Source: Notolepis coatsorum (Eukaryota > Chordata > Actinopteri > Aulopiformes > Paralepididae). Taken from it: a stretch of DNA of 64,000 nt. The notes beneath the pieces are model-generated. The model was not told the origin of the DNA. It made no database searches and saw nothing but the letters and a program-made list of their open reading frames with translations. Positions 10,347-21,339 of the stretch are shown in pieces. The stretch's first letter is position 1, and the number at the start of each line of letters is the position of its first letter. Location of the stretch: positions 23,996,236-24,060,235 of the forward strand of contig OZ020585.1 of the NCBI GenBank assembly GCA_963971535.1, given 5' to 3'. The translations under genes and the position numbers were made by a program.

Positions 10347-10574
10347 GAGCTCCAGTAGCTCAGTGCGTACCTCGGACGCTATTTCGGCGTCGGGGACAAC
10401 CGTGCGCGTCACGGATCTGGGGTACACGAGTTCGACTCCCGGACTCGCCGTATTTTCTCAGTGTCTTTCCCCCGATCTATACCCCATTCAACCTGTTTCT
10501 GTCGGTCATGCTTGACCAGAAAAAGCGATAAACGCTAAAAGAACCAGCTGACTGGTCAAAGTAAAAAAAATAAA
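10347..10574 (+). mobile_element. tRNA-derived SINE, complete, with 18-bp target duplication
   Basis: A 228-bp SINE with a tRNA-like head: A box TAGCTCAGTGCGTA at about 10359 and B box GAGTTCGACTCCC at about 10430. A tRNA-unrelated body follows, and the tail ends in AAAAAAAATAAA. The 18-base sequence AAGAATGGACATGCATGG is repeated exactly at 10329-10346 and 10575-10592. That duplication fixes both ends and shows target-primed insertion by a LINE enzyme. The perfect duplication implies a fairly recent event. The head is not a working tRNA (no cloverleaf stem closure, extra bases between the boxes). The family name is unknown to me. Confidence 0.93.
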
Positions 10575-10937
10575 AAGAATGGACATGCATGGATTCATGT
10601 GTAATCCTGAGTAAATAGAAAATTATGTACAAATAAAATAAATATGCAATAAAAACACACACTTGAAAGATTTCTGTCCACATACTGTACACTGCAAAAG
10701 GGCAAGTACACGTAATAGTCATACAGATTGGAAAATCAGCCAGATATTCAGAGACCTTTTCATTACACACGCACCCAATTTACATTCAAGTTGGTACAGT
10801 ACATCAACAAAATTAAGCAGATAGCACACTATTACAGATGCTTCTAGAATACTAATCTGCAGTCTAAACTAGGCAGAGGAACCCAGCAGTAGATTGCTTA
10901 TAGGCACCTATCTAACGGCGAAAATTGCTGAGAAAAT

Positions 10938-11010
10938 TTAAGATAAGATTATTGATCCCCTTGGGGAAATGCAGGTGCCATAGCAGCACGGGGGAGAGCA
11001 GGTACAATCA
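10938..11010 (-). mobile_element. LINE 3' end scrap
   Basis: Read on the minus strand, CATTTCCCCAAGGGGATCAA is followed by TAATCTTATCTT, the AATAAA-like site plus short-repeat tail seen at many fish LINE 3' ends. A related end (TTTCCCTCGGGGTGAATAAA) is at about 18048. Confidence 0.6.
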
Positions 11011-11146
11011 GGGTAAAATAAAATAAAGAGAATAAAAAATACCATCAGATAGAAGGTATAGAACTTAAGATAAATTATGAGTAAATAATTATAAAAATAA
11101 AGGTGAGGCTCTGGTCAGCCAGCAGGGGAGATATGTTACTCTATTG

Positions 11147-11217
<71 letters not shown>
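11147..11217. repeat. (AAT)n microsatellite, left part
   Basis: About 24 copies of a three-base unit. A second run of about the same length and phase is at 12546-12623, with 1.33 kb between. Confidence 0.95.
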
Positions 11218-12544
11218 TGTAACTGAGGGGTACAATTCCCTGACTGTATTGAATAAGTATGGTATCATTAAACCACTACTGAGTTATGTACATTACTACT
11301 GGCCATACAGTACACAGGTATATGAGATGAACACACCCACAATAACACGGCTTCACAAGAAATACGGTTTAGAAGAATATTTATTAGCAGCACGAAGATT
11401 ATCTTACATTACTTATCAAGATTGAGAGTTGCGCTTGTAAGGCGAAGAATGTGCATGAATAGGTCAAGAGCGTAAGTCCATGAGCATATTACGCAGGAGA
11501 TAATTAATACCACCTGTATCATAAGAATTATATATGGTACACTAGTAGATCAGCTGGAGATACTAAAGGGGTCCCTCCGGTTGTAAGCCAGCAGGGGAGA
11601 GGATTTGTCGGTAGCAGAAAGTCTGGGTCAACGAGGAATAAGGAGACTCCAGGTACAGGAGACAGTGCAATAATCCCTTGATCCGTAGACGAACAACAGC
11701 TATTCTCCGGTATGCAGTGCCGCATGGAGGAAAGCTAGCCAGCCTCAGAGTACTAGAGGCGGGCTCGACGGTGCTCCTCACAGGGTAGATCCCACACAAC
11801 AGTGGGTGTAGACGATTCTCCGCTCCAACAGCTACAGGACCAAAGCAAATATAATCCAGCCGAAAAGGGCTCTGTAGTCGTCGGGTAGGTTATCCAGTGT
11901 ACATATCCACACGGTTCTCGTCTAGGGCTCCTCGGATGACGGCACCAGGTTAAGCCGCCCAGCCTGGATAAGCACACTAGCTCGGTACGATGAAACGTTG
12001 GTAATGCTGGTCACTGTAGAACGGTAGCCGCACGATACACTATACATAATAGACTATTACTTAATAATAGAATAGGTCGAACTCGACGATCCAGCGTTAA
12101 ACTCTGACACTTCAGCTATCAATTCGCACGCGGTCTCAAGGCTCTATTTCGGGGCAAAACGGGCCCACTTCACAGCACGTTGTATCGTGGTGTGAGGCTT
12201 CAACTTATTGGGGTAACTAACTGCTGTATCCACCTGCGACGTATTTATACGTAAGGTGAACAATCTAGTACCAGCCTTATTTCTGTCTCGTATTCTTGCG
12301 CAGAACCGGGCATGTCCAGACATGTCTTAGCGGTGACTTTGAACTAGACATTGGGGGTATGGCCGTGGCGCCTAGGGGATCGCTGTCCAATAGGAGAACG
12401 AATATTATGGTCTGGCCTGTACTAGGTAAAGGGATATTCCGTGTATATGTACAAAGAATATACAAGGGATATCAGACGATATGCAAATACTATACAATAT
12501 ATCTCAAGTAATAAATATATATATTCGGTTTAATCTGACCCTTT

Positions 12545-12545
<1 letters not shown>
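11218..12545 (-). mobile_element. 1.33-kb segment splitting an (AAT)n array; possible LTR-type fossil
   Basis: The segment lies exactly between two (AAT)n runs. On the minus strand it has a TATAAA-like site near 12247, a CCTGGTGCCGTCATCCGAGG string near 11950 that resembles the start of an LTR-element leader, and an AATAAA near 11380. No terminal TG...CA pair or duplicated target could be fixed because the flanks are simple repeat. There is no long coding frame. The call as an LTR-element relic is tentative; it may be an unrelated insertion or two independent arrays. Confidence 0.35.

Positions 12546-12623
<78 letters not shown>
12546..12623. repeat. (AAT)n microsatellite, right part
   Basis: About 26 copies of the same three-base unit as 11147-11217. 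Confidence 0.95.
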
Positions 12624-12625
<2 letters not shown>

Positions 12626-13108
12626 CAATGCAGCAGAGTCCCTACACGGTTCAGCCAATCACAGCACAGCATCGGAGGCCACGCTACAGAGCGGGGTCTT
12701 GCCCAGAAAAGCAGTGGGATTCATAATAATGCCTCTCACAGACTACTGGACACATATAGATGAAACTGACATCAATCTTCTTGTCAGACTCTGGGGAAGA
12801 TGGCGAATAAGTGCATTTTCTGCCTATGGCCCCAACAAGGGAAGTGCTCTGTTTGCCAGCTATGATATACTTGGAGCGCATTGGGAGGCTGAACATAACC
12901 TGAAGGTTATTTTCCACTGTGGCATCGTTTATATCTGGGAGCCCTTTTTGTCACTGTCATCTTGTAGGTAAAACTCTGCTTCCAGAACCAAACTATGCCC
13001 ACATGTTTTTGGGGGACGACTCCGGGGACATTCTGGATGAATGAAAGCACTTTGAACAGGTAGGCAGGCCCGGCCATGAGGGGGGAAAGATTCCTCGAGT
13101 CCAGCTGC

Positions 13109-13140
<32 letters not shown>

Positions 13141-13362
13141 TAGAGGGCAGCGATAAATGATAAGTTTATTATATGGTATGATATGAGTTAAGCAGGTTTT
13201 GGAGGGGGCCCTGTTCACTGGACTTTTTCAGGGTCCCAGACATTGCTGTGTTCGGGCCTGTGGACAGGTCGTCGGACGCCACATGGTTTCATCTAGAGAC
13301 GGTCCCCAAAACCAATTTAAAAACGTGTGCATTCTCAAAATGTCATCATTATTTACAAACAG
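12624..13362. other. No gene recognised; G run at 13111-13138
   Basis: An open frame at 12699-12971 has no recognisable domain and no splice context I trust. A 28-base G run lies at 13111-13138. Confidence 0.45.
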
Positions 13363-13470
13363 TAAAAGTCAAGTAATTTATTTATATAGCGCATTTAAAA
13401 GCTCAAAGAGCCGACGAAAGGGCTGTACAGTAACTACAACATTTAAAACTATAGACATAGTCAGATAGTG
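13363..13470 (-). mobile_element. LINE/SINE 3' end scrap (ATATAGCGC type)
   Basis: On the plus strand it begins CAAGTAATTTATTTATATAG then CGCATTTAAAAG..GGGCTGTACAGT. This is the reverse of the common fish tail in which a retroposon ends ...GCGCTATATAAAT. A similar end closes the SINE at 16912-17117. Confidence 0.55.
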
Positions 13471-13879
13471 TAGCAGAGGACAATACAACATGACAAAAGA
13501 CAGGATGGACAGTCAATACTCTACAGTAGGACCACAACACACTAGGAGTATACAACAGACGATACAGTATGACATAGGACAGTAGACATGTTATGACACA
13601 AAGACTATTGGTAAGACTATAAGACAATATAGTTAAGACATAGGAGACTAGATGTTATGGGCCTGTTGGTCTTGTCATACAGTAGCTGGCTGCCATGTTT
13701 TCGATTGCAGCCTATACCTTTTAAACAATATCTCAAGTAATTAAAAGAGATTACTATTATGTACCCTACTACTATGCTACTATTCTTATACTACTACCTA
13801 TCTTGCTAAGTCTATACTATTACTACTATGCACTATTATTTGACGAACAATGCCACTGACCCTTAGCTGCCAGAGATGT

Positions 13880-13928
13880 ACCCCTCCTGGTGACTTGTTG
13901 TGGATAAAAGCGTCAGCTAAATGAATAA
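13880..13928 (+). mobile_element. L2-type 3' tail scrap
   Basis: GTGACTTGTTGTGGATAAAA followed by GCGTCAGCTAAATGA matches the L2-type end that is seen, on the other strand, at 31952-32010. Only the last 50 bases are left. Confidence 0.7.
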
Positions 13929-13934
13929 TTTGTA

Positions 13935-14015
13935 AAACTATACACAGGACAGGGCTGGGTACTGCATGTCTTGTGTGGACAGGGCTGGATCCATCCTGCA
14001 TTCAAGGGTGTAAGT
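13935..14015 (+). repeat. Two-unit outlier of the 26-bp minisatellite with its flank
   Basis: GGACAGGGCTGGGTACTG, then TCTTGTGTGGACAGGGCTGG and ATCCATCCTGCATTCAAGGG match the end of the array at 16480-16545. The flank is shared, so the minisatellite sits inside a dispersed repeat and expanded only in the second copy. Confidence 0.8.
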
Positions 14016-14737
14016 ACAGTAAATACAGTTTCATCATGATAAAATAAAGAGCCCACATTATGGCCATTATGGTGCTACTGTGATTGTCATTGTGACAGAG
14101 TCCTAAACCAAGTGCTTCTCATCCTCAACCATGGCGCTACCAACGTCCCACAACATTTCATTTTGCCACCAAACTGTTAGGTACATTACATTCTCATTAA
14201 GAGATGCTGTTTGAGGTGACTTGAACTTTTGGGGACTTTTCCCAATTTTATGCTCCAGAAAGACGCCCTGCATGCCATCATTACTCTGTGCTGCTCATGT
14301 TTATTTTGTATCAGTAATCAGCACAGAATATGTTGCTGACCGTCGCATCATAATGCATTATGGAGCTGACATGATTTATGAGATTATTCAGTCAATCAAA
14401 CTGTATCCATAGCACATTTCACACATGGTTGCAAGGCGATACTTTACAAACATTCACGTATTTAAAGAAATAAACAAAATAATTGGCAATGCATAATATT
14501 GTATTATCAGCTATGTAGTTGCCCCAAGATTCACCATGTTTTTTGCACACTCTCAATTATGTACGCATATATTCGGTCCACACCGCTGAAACATCTTGCT
14601 TTTCATTTCACCCTAGAGAGCATCCTTTCTGCACCAGCACGAGACGTGCGGGACTCTGCAAAATATACACAATGAAACTGCTCTGTTGATGACGCTGTCT
14701 GTGTGGACACCATCACAGACAGTAAAAGGTGTGTATG
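14016..14737. other. No gene; inverted-repeat partner of 17.1 kb
   Basis: TGCATTATGGAGCTGACATG through ATTATTCAGTCAATCA (14353-14399) is the reverse complement of 17122-17160, and CATGCC(A)TCATTACTCTG at 14271 pairs with 17159-17178. The left copy has about 65 extra bases in the middle. No coding signal. Confidence 0.65.
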
Positions 14738-14770
14738 TGAACACACACATACACACACACACACACACAA
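14738..14770. repeat. (CA)n microsatellite
   Basis: Short (AC)n run, followed by further CA-rich sequence to 14830. Confidence 0.9.
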
Positions 14771-14839
14771 CACAACATTCTGCACTCGCACACACACAAA
14801 CACACCACAGGTCACTTTAAACACACAAGAAAAGGACAC

Positions 14840-15092
14840 TTTAAGAAAATAACTTGTTGTGATTGTTGTATAGTATAGTTAGTAACAGCAAGTATAGCAT
14901 AGGGACATAGAAGAAAAACTGCACATTGTATAGGAATGTACATAGGATCCAGTGCCTTTAAGCGATTTATTCTAGTTATCTTTTTATTATTATTACTATT
15001 GTTTTATTGCACAATCGTAGCGGGCATGGTCAACCGCATTTCACTGTATGCCCTGGCATGTACGTGATGAATAAACTCTTGAATCTTGAATC
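14840..15092 (+). mobile_element. LINE 3' end with (TTGAATC)n tail
   Basis: CCCTGGCATGTACGTGATGA, then ATAAACTCTTGAATCTTGAATC at 15068-15092, is a polyadenylation-like site followed by a short-repeat tail. Upstream AT-rich bases are probably its 3' UTR. There is no coding sequence. Confidence 0.6.
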
Positions 15093-15169
15093 ACACGTGC
15101 AAGCCACTGCAATTCAGCGGGGCAACCGTACAGGTAACTGGTGTGGACCAAGGGTTACATGTGTTCCGA

Positions 15170-15412
15170 GTTGGCATCCTATAATATGTACTCTGAGAAC
15201 AGTTGGAATCCTATAACATGTACTCTGGAAGAGTTGGAATCCTATAATATGTACTCTGAGAAGAGTTGGAATCCTATAATATGTACTCTGAAAGAGTTGG
15301 AATCCTATAATACGTACTTTGAAAGAGTTGGAGTCCTATAATATGTACTCTGAAAGAGTTGGAATCCTATAATACGTACTTTGAAAGAGTTGGAGTCCTA
15401 TAATATGTACTC
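15170..15412. repeat. 31-bp tandem repeat, about 8 copies
   Basis: Units follow the form GAAAGAGTTGGAATCCTATA plus ATATGTACTCT, with two alternating variants (GGAATC..TACGTACTTT and GGAGTC..TATGTACTCT) in the right half. Unit-and-a-half copies recur at 18218-18275. There are no unique spacers, so it is not a CRISPR array. Confidence 0.92.
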
Positions 15413-15821
15413 CACTAGATGTCCACATTGTTCAGGTTTTAAAATGAGAGGGCCACTCCTGTGATTCCAAGTTTCCAACCCAGCAGTTAAATGAAAGGAT
15501 ATGAGTGAAATATCTGCCTGTGTTACTCACAACACAATATCAAAGGCAATTTTCTCCAAACATTACCACTAGGCATTAAATAGAAGGTACGGTTACACAC
15601 CACCTACCTTGTTCCTTTTGTGTGTGTGTTCTATGTTCGTTTCACGTGAACACACAGTGACTCTTGGAGTGAGGTGCTTTTTCTAACATGTTTTTGGTCC
15701 AGTCATCACCTAGAGGGAAGGACAGTACTTGTTTATCATATTTGATTTGGATTGATCATCCATCTGGGTTTTGGACGAGTGTGTGGCAGTAAGCCACAAA
15801 TCATTGGGTGACAACATGTGC
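15413..15821. other. No gene seen
   Basis: Between the two tandem arrays. A (GT)n stretch lies near 15617. Nothing else recognised. Confidence 0.5.
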
Positions 15822-16515
15822 TTTGTGTGGACAGGGCTGGGTACTGTCTTGTGTGGACAGGGCTGGGTACTGTCTTGTGTGGACAGGGTTGGGTACTGTC
15901 TTGTGTGGACAGGGCTGGGTACTGTCTTGTGTGGACAGGGCTGGGTACTGTCTTGTGTGGACAGGGTTGGGTACTGACTTGTGTGGACAGGGCTGGGTAC
16001 TGTCTTGTGTGGACAGGGCTGGGTACTGTCTTGTGTGGACAGGGCTGGGTACTGTCTTGTGTGGACAGGGTTGGGTACTGTCTTGTGTGGACAGGGCTGG
16101 GTACTGTCTTGTGTGGACAGGGCTGAGAACTGTCTTGTGTGGACAGGGCTGGTTACTGTCTTGTGTGGACAGGGCTGGGTACTGTCTTGTGTGGACAGGG
16201 CTGGGTACTGTCTTGTGTGGACAGGGCTGGGTACTGTCTTGTGTGGACAGGGTTGGGTACTGTCTTGTGTGGACAGGGCTGGGTACTGTCTTGTGTGGAC
16301 AGGTCTGGGTACTGTCTTGTGTGGACAGGGCTGGGTACTGTCTTGTGTGGACAGGGCTGGGTACTGTCTTGTGTGGACAGGGCTGGGTACTGTCTTGTGT
16401 GGACAGGGCTGGGTACTGTCTTGTGTGGACAGGGCTGGGTACTGTCTTGTGTGGACAGGGCTGGGTACTGTCTTGTGTGGACAGAGCTGGGTACTGTCCT
16501 GTGTGGACAGTGCTG
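15822..16515. repeat. 26-bp minisatellite, about 27 copies
   Basis: The unit is GGACAGGGCTGGGTACTG plus TCTTGTGT, repeated head to tail with point variants (GGTT for GGCT, ACTGACTT for ACTGTCTT). Because 26 is not a multiple of three and the unit has no stop in any phase, long frames appear in several phases on both strands. These are not genes. The right flank (ATCCATCATGCATTCAAGGG) matches 13990-14010. Confidence 0.97.
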
Positions 16516-16911
16516 AATCCATCATGCATTCAAGGGTGTAAATACCGGTGTTATCTGATTAAATATGCATTTGCAAACAGTTTTTATCGTCAGAAAACAC
16601 CTAGTTACAGCTGTACAGTCACTCAGCAGTCCGGCTCAGTCAGCCAATTTTGGATCCTATCTCTAATTTTCTAAATGAAAATCATCTGTACGTCCTGGTT
16701 CAGATCAAACTGTAAGACTAGGCATTGCAGATCAGATCCAGCAATTGTATATCTTGCATCTCACATAAAATAGTGTCAGAAACATATTTTAGTAAACCGT
16801 TTAGATGGAAAAAGAGAAAGAAAAGTGTTTATGAGTGAGCCACCATCTTGACAAATTAATACATGTCAGGTGTCAGACCAGAGAGCATTGTTTTTTTTAT
16901 AGATACAATGG
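16516..16911. other. No gene seen
   Basis: AT-rich sequence to the right of the minisatellite. No repeat family or frame recognised. Confidence 0.5.
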
Positions 16912-17117
16912 TAAATGGTGCATTTATATAGCGCTTTACAATTTGTTACACACAAAGACGGCAGAGGCAACCATGCAAGGTGCCAACCTGCTCATCTGGA
17001 GCAGTTAGGGGTTAAGTGTCTTGCTCAAGGACACTTCGACACGCTGCCCGGGAGGAGCGGGAATTGAACAGGGAAACTATGGATTACCAGACGACTGCTC
17101 AACCTCCCGAGCCACTG
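16912..17117 (-). mobile_element. tRNA-derived SINE (family S2), minus strand
   Basis: On the minus strand the head reads AGTGGCTCGGGAGGTTGAGC with an A-box-like region, and GTTCAATTCCCGCTCC as a B-box-like region. It continues with GTCCTTGAGCAAGACACTTA and ends GCGCTATATAAATGCACCAT near 16915. The plus-strand copy at 24040-24215 shares the first 170 bases. The tail is of LINE 3' end type. The family name is unknown to me. Confidence 0.82.
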
Positions 17118-17199
17118 ATTGACTGAATAATCTCATAAATCATGTCAGCTCCATAATGCAGAGTAATGGGGGCATGTAGGAAGTCCTTCTGGAGCGTAA

Positions 17200-17704
17200 A
17201 TCTGGTTCTGCAGACATACTACATACAGCTCCAGCTATATAACAAAGTAACTAGCACGTTCAGTGCTAGACTAAGACTCCCAAGATGTAGCACTGAACGG
17301 CACAGGAAGTCCTTCGAGGTGACAGCACCAAGGCTCTGGAACGCTCTCCCCCTGGACCTGCGAACTGCCCCCTCTGAAAACTCTTTTAAAAAACAACTAA
17401 AAACACATTTGTTCAGACAGGCCTTTGGTCATACATAGGCACTTTTTCTTGTCCTCACTGTTCCTACAGTTTTGTTTTTTAATTAGTGACTCACGATTTT
17501 ATCCAAATTCTCTTATTCTATTATTTAAAAGAAAAATCTGGTTTCACTGTTTTTTTTAACTGCTGTCTGTTGTTGTTGTCATTTATTTCTGACTTTGTTT
17601 TGTTGTGTTTTTTTTATATACGCTGTAGTGTAAAGCACCCTGTGCATTCGTGCTGTGAAGGGTGCTATATGAATAAAAGTCATTCATTCATTCATTCCTT
17701 CATT
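17200..17704 (+). mobile_element. CR1/L2-group LINE, last exon region and 3' UTR
   Basis: The frame ending at 17438 encodes the C-terminal end of a LINE RT protein: RLRLPRCSTERHRKSFEVTA, PRLWNALPLDLRTAPSENSF, KKQLKTHLFRQAF, then stop. The 3' UTR follows to GGGTGCTATATGAATAAAAG and a (CATT)n tail at 17682-17704. That tail is the standard 3' end of this LINE group, so the copy is 3'-complete and heavily 5'-truncated. Confidence 0.88.
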
Positions 17705-17705
17705 C

Positions 17706-18092
17706 CAACAGCCATCAGACTTTATAATGCATCACTGTGCCTCAACTGCATCACTGAGCACAGGGTGACAGTTCTTCCTGGACTTTTACTTTTACTTTTA
17801 GACCAACATAGTAGAATCTTTTAATTTTACACTTACTGTATATTCTGGATATTTTTATTGTATATTTTATATTAGAATGTAACATAGGACATTTTATATG
17901 AGTATATCTTATATTAGAATGTAACATAGGAAATGTATATCCCGGACCATATTTTATTCTTAGGCTTATTTTTTATTCTTATTTGTGACTTTTTGTTTTT
18001 GTCTACCTAAATGTTTACTATTTACTGTGAGTAATTTGTAGTGCCAAATTTCCCTCGGGGTGAATAAAGTATTTCTATTCTATTTTTTACTA
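17706..18092 (+). mobile_element. Second LINE 3' end, (TTCTA)n tail
   Basis: The stretch starts AACAGCCATCAGACTTTATA, a typical C-terminal coding relic (..AIRLYNAS). It ends AAATTTCCCTCGGGGTGAAT AAAGTATTTCTATTCTAT near 18080. The tail and polyadenylation-like site mark another non-LTR element of a different family from the one just upstream, inserted directly after its (CATT)n tail. Confidence 0.75.
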
Positions 18093-18277
18093 CAATTTTT
18101 TACTAATCTATTTGACTAATGCATTCATAATGAGCTTAAGATACTTATGGGCACCACTTTAATTAAAGTGTTAGATTTGACCTCTCAGGTTATACTAGAC
18201 TCTAGAGGGAAGATAGTTGGAGTCCTATAATATGTGATATATATGTACTCTGAAAGAGTTGGAGTCCTATAATAGCA

Positions 18278-18695
18278 GCTCAAAATTGTACTTGAGTATT
18301 TTCACTTTTGGGAACATTATACGTTTACTCCACTACATTTCAAAGGAAATATTGTACTTTTTACTCCACTACATTTATCTGAGCCCATCAGTTAGGCTAC
18401 TAGTTACTATTTTGCATAGAATACATGGCAAACATTTATGAAGATTATATATGGCATGTCGAGTTTGTCGACTTCAATAGGACATAATCAGAGCAGCATA
18501 ACTGGACCACATACCACTTTAACATAACCTATAGAGGTCAATGGATCAAGGATTGAATGCTCCCAAGCACTGGAATACACAAACATCATGCAGAATGCAT
18601 TCTTTTACTTAAGTAAATTTTGAATGGAGGACTTTTACTTTTACCAGAGTACTAACTTATCTGGGTATTTCTACTTTTACTTGAACTCTGAAGAT
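18278..18695. repeat. Dispersed repeat Z (TACTTTTACTCCACTACATT type)
   Basis: TTGTACTTGAGTATTTTCAC, TACTCCACTACATTTCAAAG and, at the right, TTTACTTAAGTAAATTTTGA and CTACTTTTACTTGAACTCTG are shared with the ends of 26853-30260. This is a common fish repeat, probably a non-autonomous DNA transposon, here a degraded copy. Confidence 0.65.
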
Positions 18696-20276
18696 AAGGC
18701 GAACATATAACGAATATAAAAATGGACTCTTTAAGATTACCAATGATGGTTACCAATGATTACAGGCCACCATGTTGGAAGAGAGACAACTACACAAACA
18801 TTCCATGCAAGATCTCTATTATATCGAAAGTGAAGATATATGAATATAATTGTAGGCTAGGCTTGTTTATGAACATCCGAAAGTGGTTTCCCTTGAGATA
18901 AATCTGATCCAAACGGAATATAATTGGTCTTACGGCTGAATCTGAAATGTGGACTAATTGGGACTCAGAACGTCGGCGGTTTAAGTCTTTCACATTCTAT
19001 TACAACCAAACGCGGCACGGTGAAGCGTTGGCATAAACCACTTGATTAGAATGCCGTCTTTCCACACGAGTGCAACAGGAAGCGCGCAGCGGCAGGTTTG
19101 GCAATCGCTCTGTGCACCTCCGCGTGAGATTACGGGGGGGGGGGGGTGAACTATTTTCTCCGGATGAAAATTGAGGTAAATCAATTTTCCATTTTCTTAT
19201 AGGACTTCACTTCCATCTGCTGTCAAGCTAATGACAAAACGAGCCACTGGGACAGTAGTCATTCATCAAAGGCGTTTAAAACCAAACGTGGAACGGCTCC
19301 TCTCTGTCCCTTCTCATTAGTTCAAACAAAATTACTTCTGAGGGGATCTGCTAGCAGCTATCATGCTCTGCTCGTGGTGGTGGTGATGGTGATGGTAGTG
19401 ATGGTGGGGGGGGGGGGGGGGGGGATCAGCAGCATAGAGATGGTGGCCCACTGGTTAGACATAATTGCTTTTTTCCCCATACCTGTACCACACTGCTAAG
19501 GTGTCAACATCCACTTTGTTCTCTTGTGTGCGTGGGTGTTGTGTGTGTGTGTGTGTGTGTTGTGTTGTACCACAGGGTGGGACGAGCAGGTCAAATTAGT
19601 TTCAGTGATAATGTGTTATGCAGCTGGTGGATATGTCTGGAAATAAAGGTGTAAATGGAGTTTCAAGTGTTTGGGCTTCACCTGCTTGTATCGACGGATC
19701 AAATGGCAATGACCCACGAAGCCTCCATCTTTTATGCACTTGTCCACAACAATCCTAGAATGTGGTGTGTATACAGTAACAAAACAGCTATACAAATCTA
19801 TATAAAAGGGAGCTCATTTGAAAAAGTGAGAAAAGAAAATGGTAAAGATGTATTTATTTATTTGTGTGTGTATATTTGTGTGTAAAGTATATTTGTAGCA
19901 TACAGTATGAAGTGTGTATACTATTTTGTTGGGCAAAAGTAACCAAAACCACTATTTTAACACATCTTAAGTACAGCTTTTAACACACTTAAATACAATT
20001 TAAGCAGGGGGACACTTGACTCATTTACTAGGCGAGCTGCTGAGGGGAATAACCTGAGTCTGTGGGCAGCCGTAGCTGCTTACCATGGGGAGCATGGTGA
20101 AAAGGTTGTGACTTATCGGTGTAGATGGATAATGCAGATAATTATCATATACAATTTTAGCATTCAAGGAGCTGCCAAGCACTTACTGTCCAGTACAGCC
20201 ATCTGAAGATAAGAAACACCATGATGTCCCCCCTGTGTAATCCCTCTACAAGTTGTAGTACACTTATCTCGTTGCC

Positions 20277-20278
<2 letters not shown>
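18696..20278. other. No gene recognised; simple repeats
   Basis: Possibly unique host DNA. G runs at 19135-19146 and 19406-19424, a (GGT/GAT)n stretch before the latter, and a (GT)n run at about 19540-19566. No frame with recognisable domain. Confidence 0.45.
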
Positions 20279-20326
<48 letters not shown>

Positions 20327-20776
20327 CAGGACCTCTTTAGAGAGGTCTTTATTCGGCATGCAACGACACAACGACATGCAATGGGCGGCACACACACATG
20401 CAATTGTCTTTCTCAGGGTCGCCGATGCGATTGAACCCATCCCGTCGTCCTTCCCCCCCCAAGGGCAGCCGGGTGCAGACAGGGGGTCGGCAAGGTACCG
20501 CGCCCGGGGACCAATCCAAGTGCTCCTGCCCGTCTTCGTCAGGGACGCGACAGCGTCAGCAATCTGTTGTGCATGTTTTTCCATTGGGTTTCTCTTATCA
20601 GGGGGGGAACCCTTGCGAGCACGGGGAGAACATGCAAACTCCACACAGAAAGGCCTGGGAGATCCCCCACCTGGGTACCTGGCATCGCGGAAACCTGGTC
20701 CCCAAGCGGGAATCGAACCCTGGACCTTCTTGCTGTGAGTCGACAGTGTTAACCTCTACACCACCGTGCCGCCGTA
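20279..20776 (-). mobile_element. tRNA-derived SINE (GGCGGCACGGTGG type) with (ATT)n tail
   Basis: On the minus strand the head at 20776 reads GGCGGCACGGTGGTGTAGAG, with A box GTGTAGAGGTTAACAC and B box GGTTCGATTCCCG. The body contains CTGTGTGGAGTTTGCATGTT, a phrase typical of a widespread fish SINE. The 3' end runs into (TTA)n at 20279-20325, which I take as its tail. No clear target duplication. Internal frames on either strand are not genes. Confidence 0.85.
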
Positions 20777-21044
20777 GTGGTGGACTGTTCACAAATTAAC
20801 ATGGGGATATGTGCTGAACGGTGCAAATGTTCTACCAAAGTAAAATACTGCTTTGAGGCCTGCATGAACACGTTTGACTCTAGAAATATCCTAGTTAATA
20901 GTACATGTCTGGAAAATAACTATGCTACGCCAACTCTGTACCCCAAGCTGCTCTGACATGTTTTTCAGTCAGGAAATACTTGTGCAACATCCATGTAAGG
21001 CATATAAAATATTCACAAGTACATAATGAAGCCAGTGGGTCATA
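20777..21044. other. No gene seen
   Basis: Unassigned sequence of about 270 bases between the SINE and a MITE scrap. Confidence 0.5.
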
Positions 21045-21166
21045 ATAATCCATGCATATATTTAGTTGAATCAACTCCTATTTAGTTGATTTGACAAAAA
21101 GCAAGCCGCACAAAAAGGTTCCTTGAAAATATAAGTTGAGACAACTTGTGATTTTCTACAGTGTAA
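21045..21166 (-). mobile_element. MITE scrap, TACACTGTAGAAAAT end
   Basis: Minus strand begins TACACTGTAGAAAATCACAA and continues GTTGTCTCAACTT..AAGGAACC..TCAACTAAATAGGAG. This end is common in fish non-autonomous DNA elements. Only one end is present. Confidence 0.5.
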
Positions 21167-21339
21167 CCAATTGTGAAACCAATTGCGATGAATCATTGAT
21201 CCCTAGACAGTCCGTTCCCTGAAGGATTCTGTTGTTACTATCTCACAGGAACACCATGGTGTGATTGAAGCCCAATACCATCTTTATAGTTCCCCAGTGG
21301 CAGAGAAATATAGCATGATAAAATAAGTGTTAAATAGCT

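Noticed and set aside
10347-10450. Functional tRNA gene
   Set aside because: A and B boxes are present but belong to a SINE head; there is no closable cloverleaf, and an 18-bp target duplication flanks the whole SINE. The same holds for the SINE heads at 20.8, 21.8, 24.0, 30.2, 34.1 and 50.3 kb.
12699-12971. Possible host exon (91 codons)
   Set aside because: No recognisable domain, no convincing splice sites, and it lies beside a microsatellite in a repeat-dense region.
15170-15412. CRISPR-like regular array
   Set aside because: The 31-bp units are contiguous with no unique spacers, and the genome is eukaryotic.
15710-16674. Long frames of up to 288 codons on both strands
   Set aside because: They come from the 26-bp minisatellite, which has no stop codon in any phase; the peptides are pure repeats.
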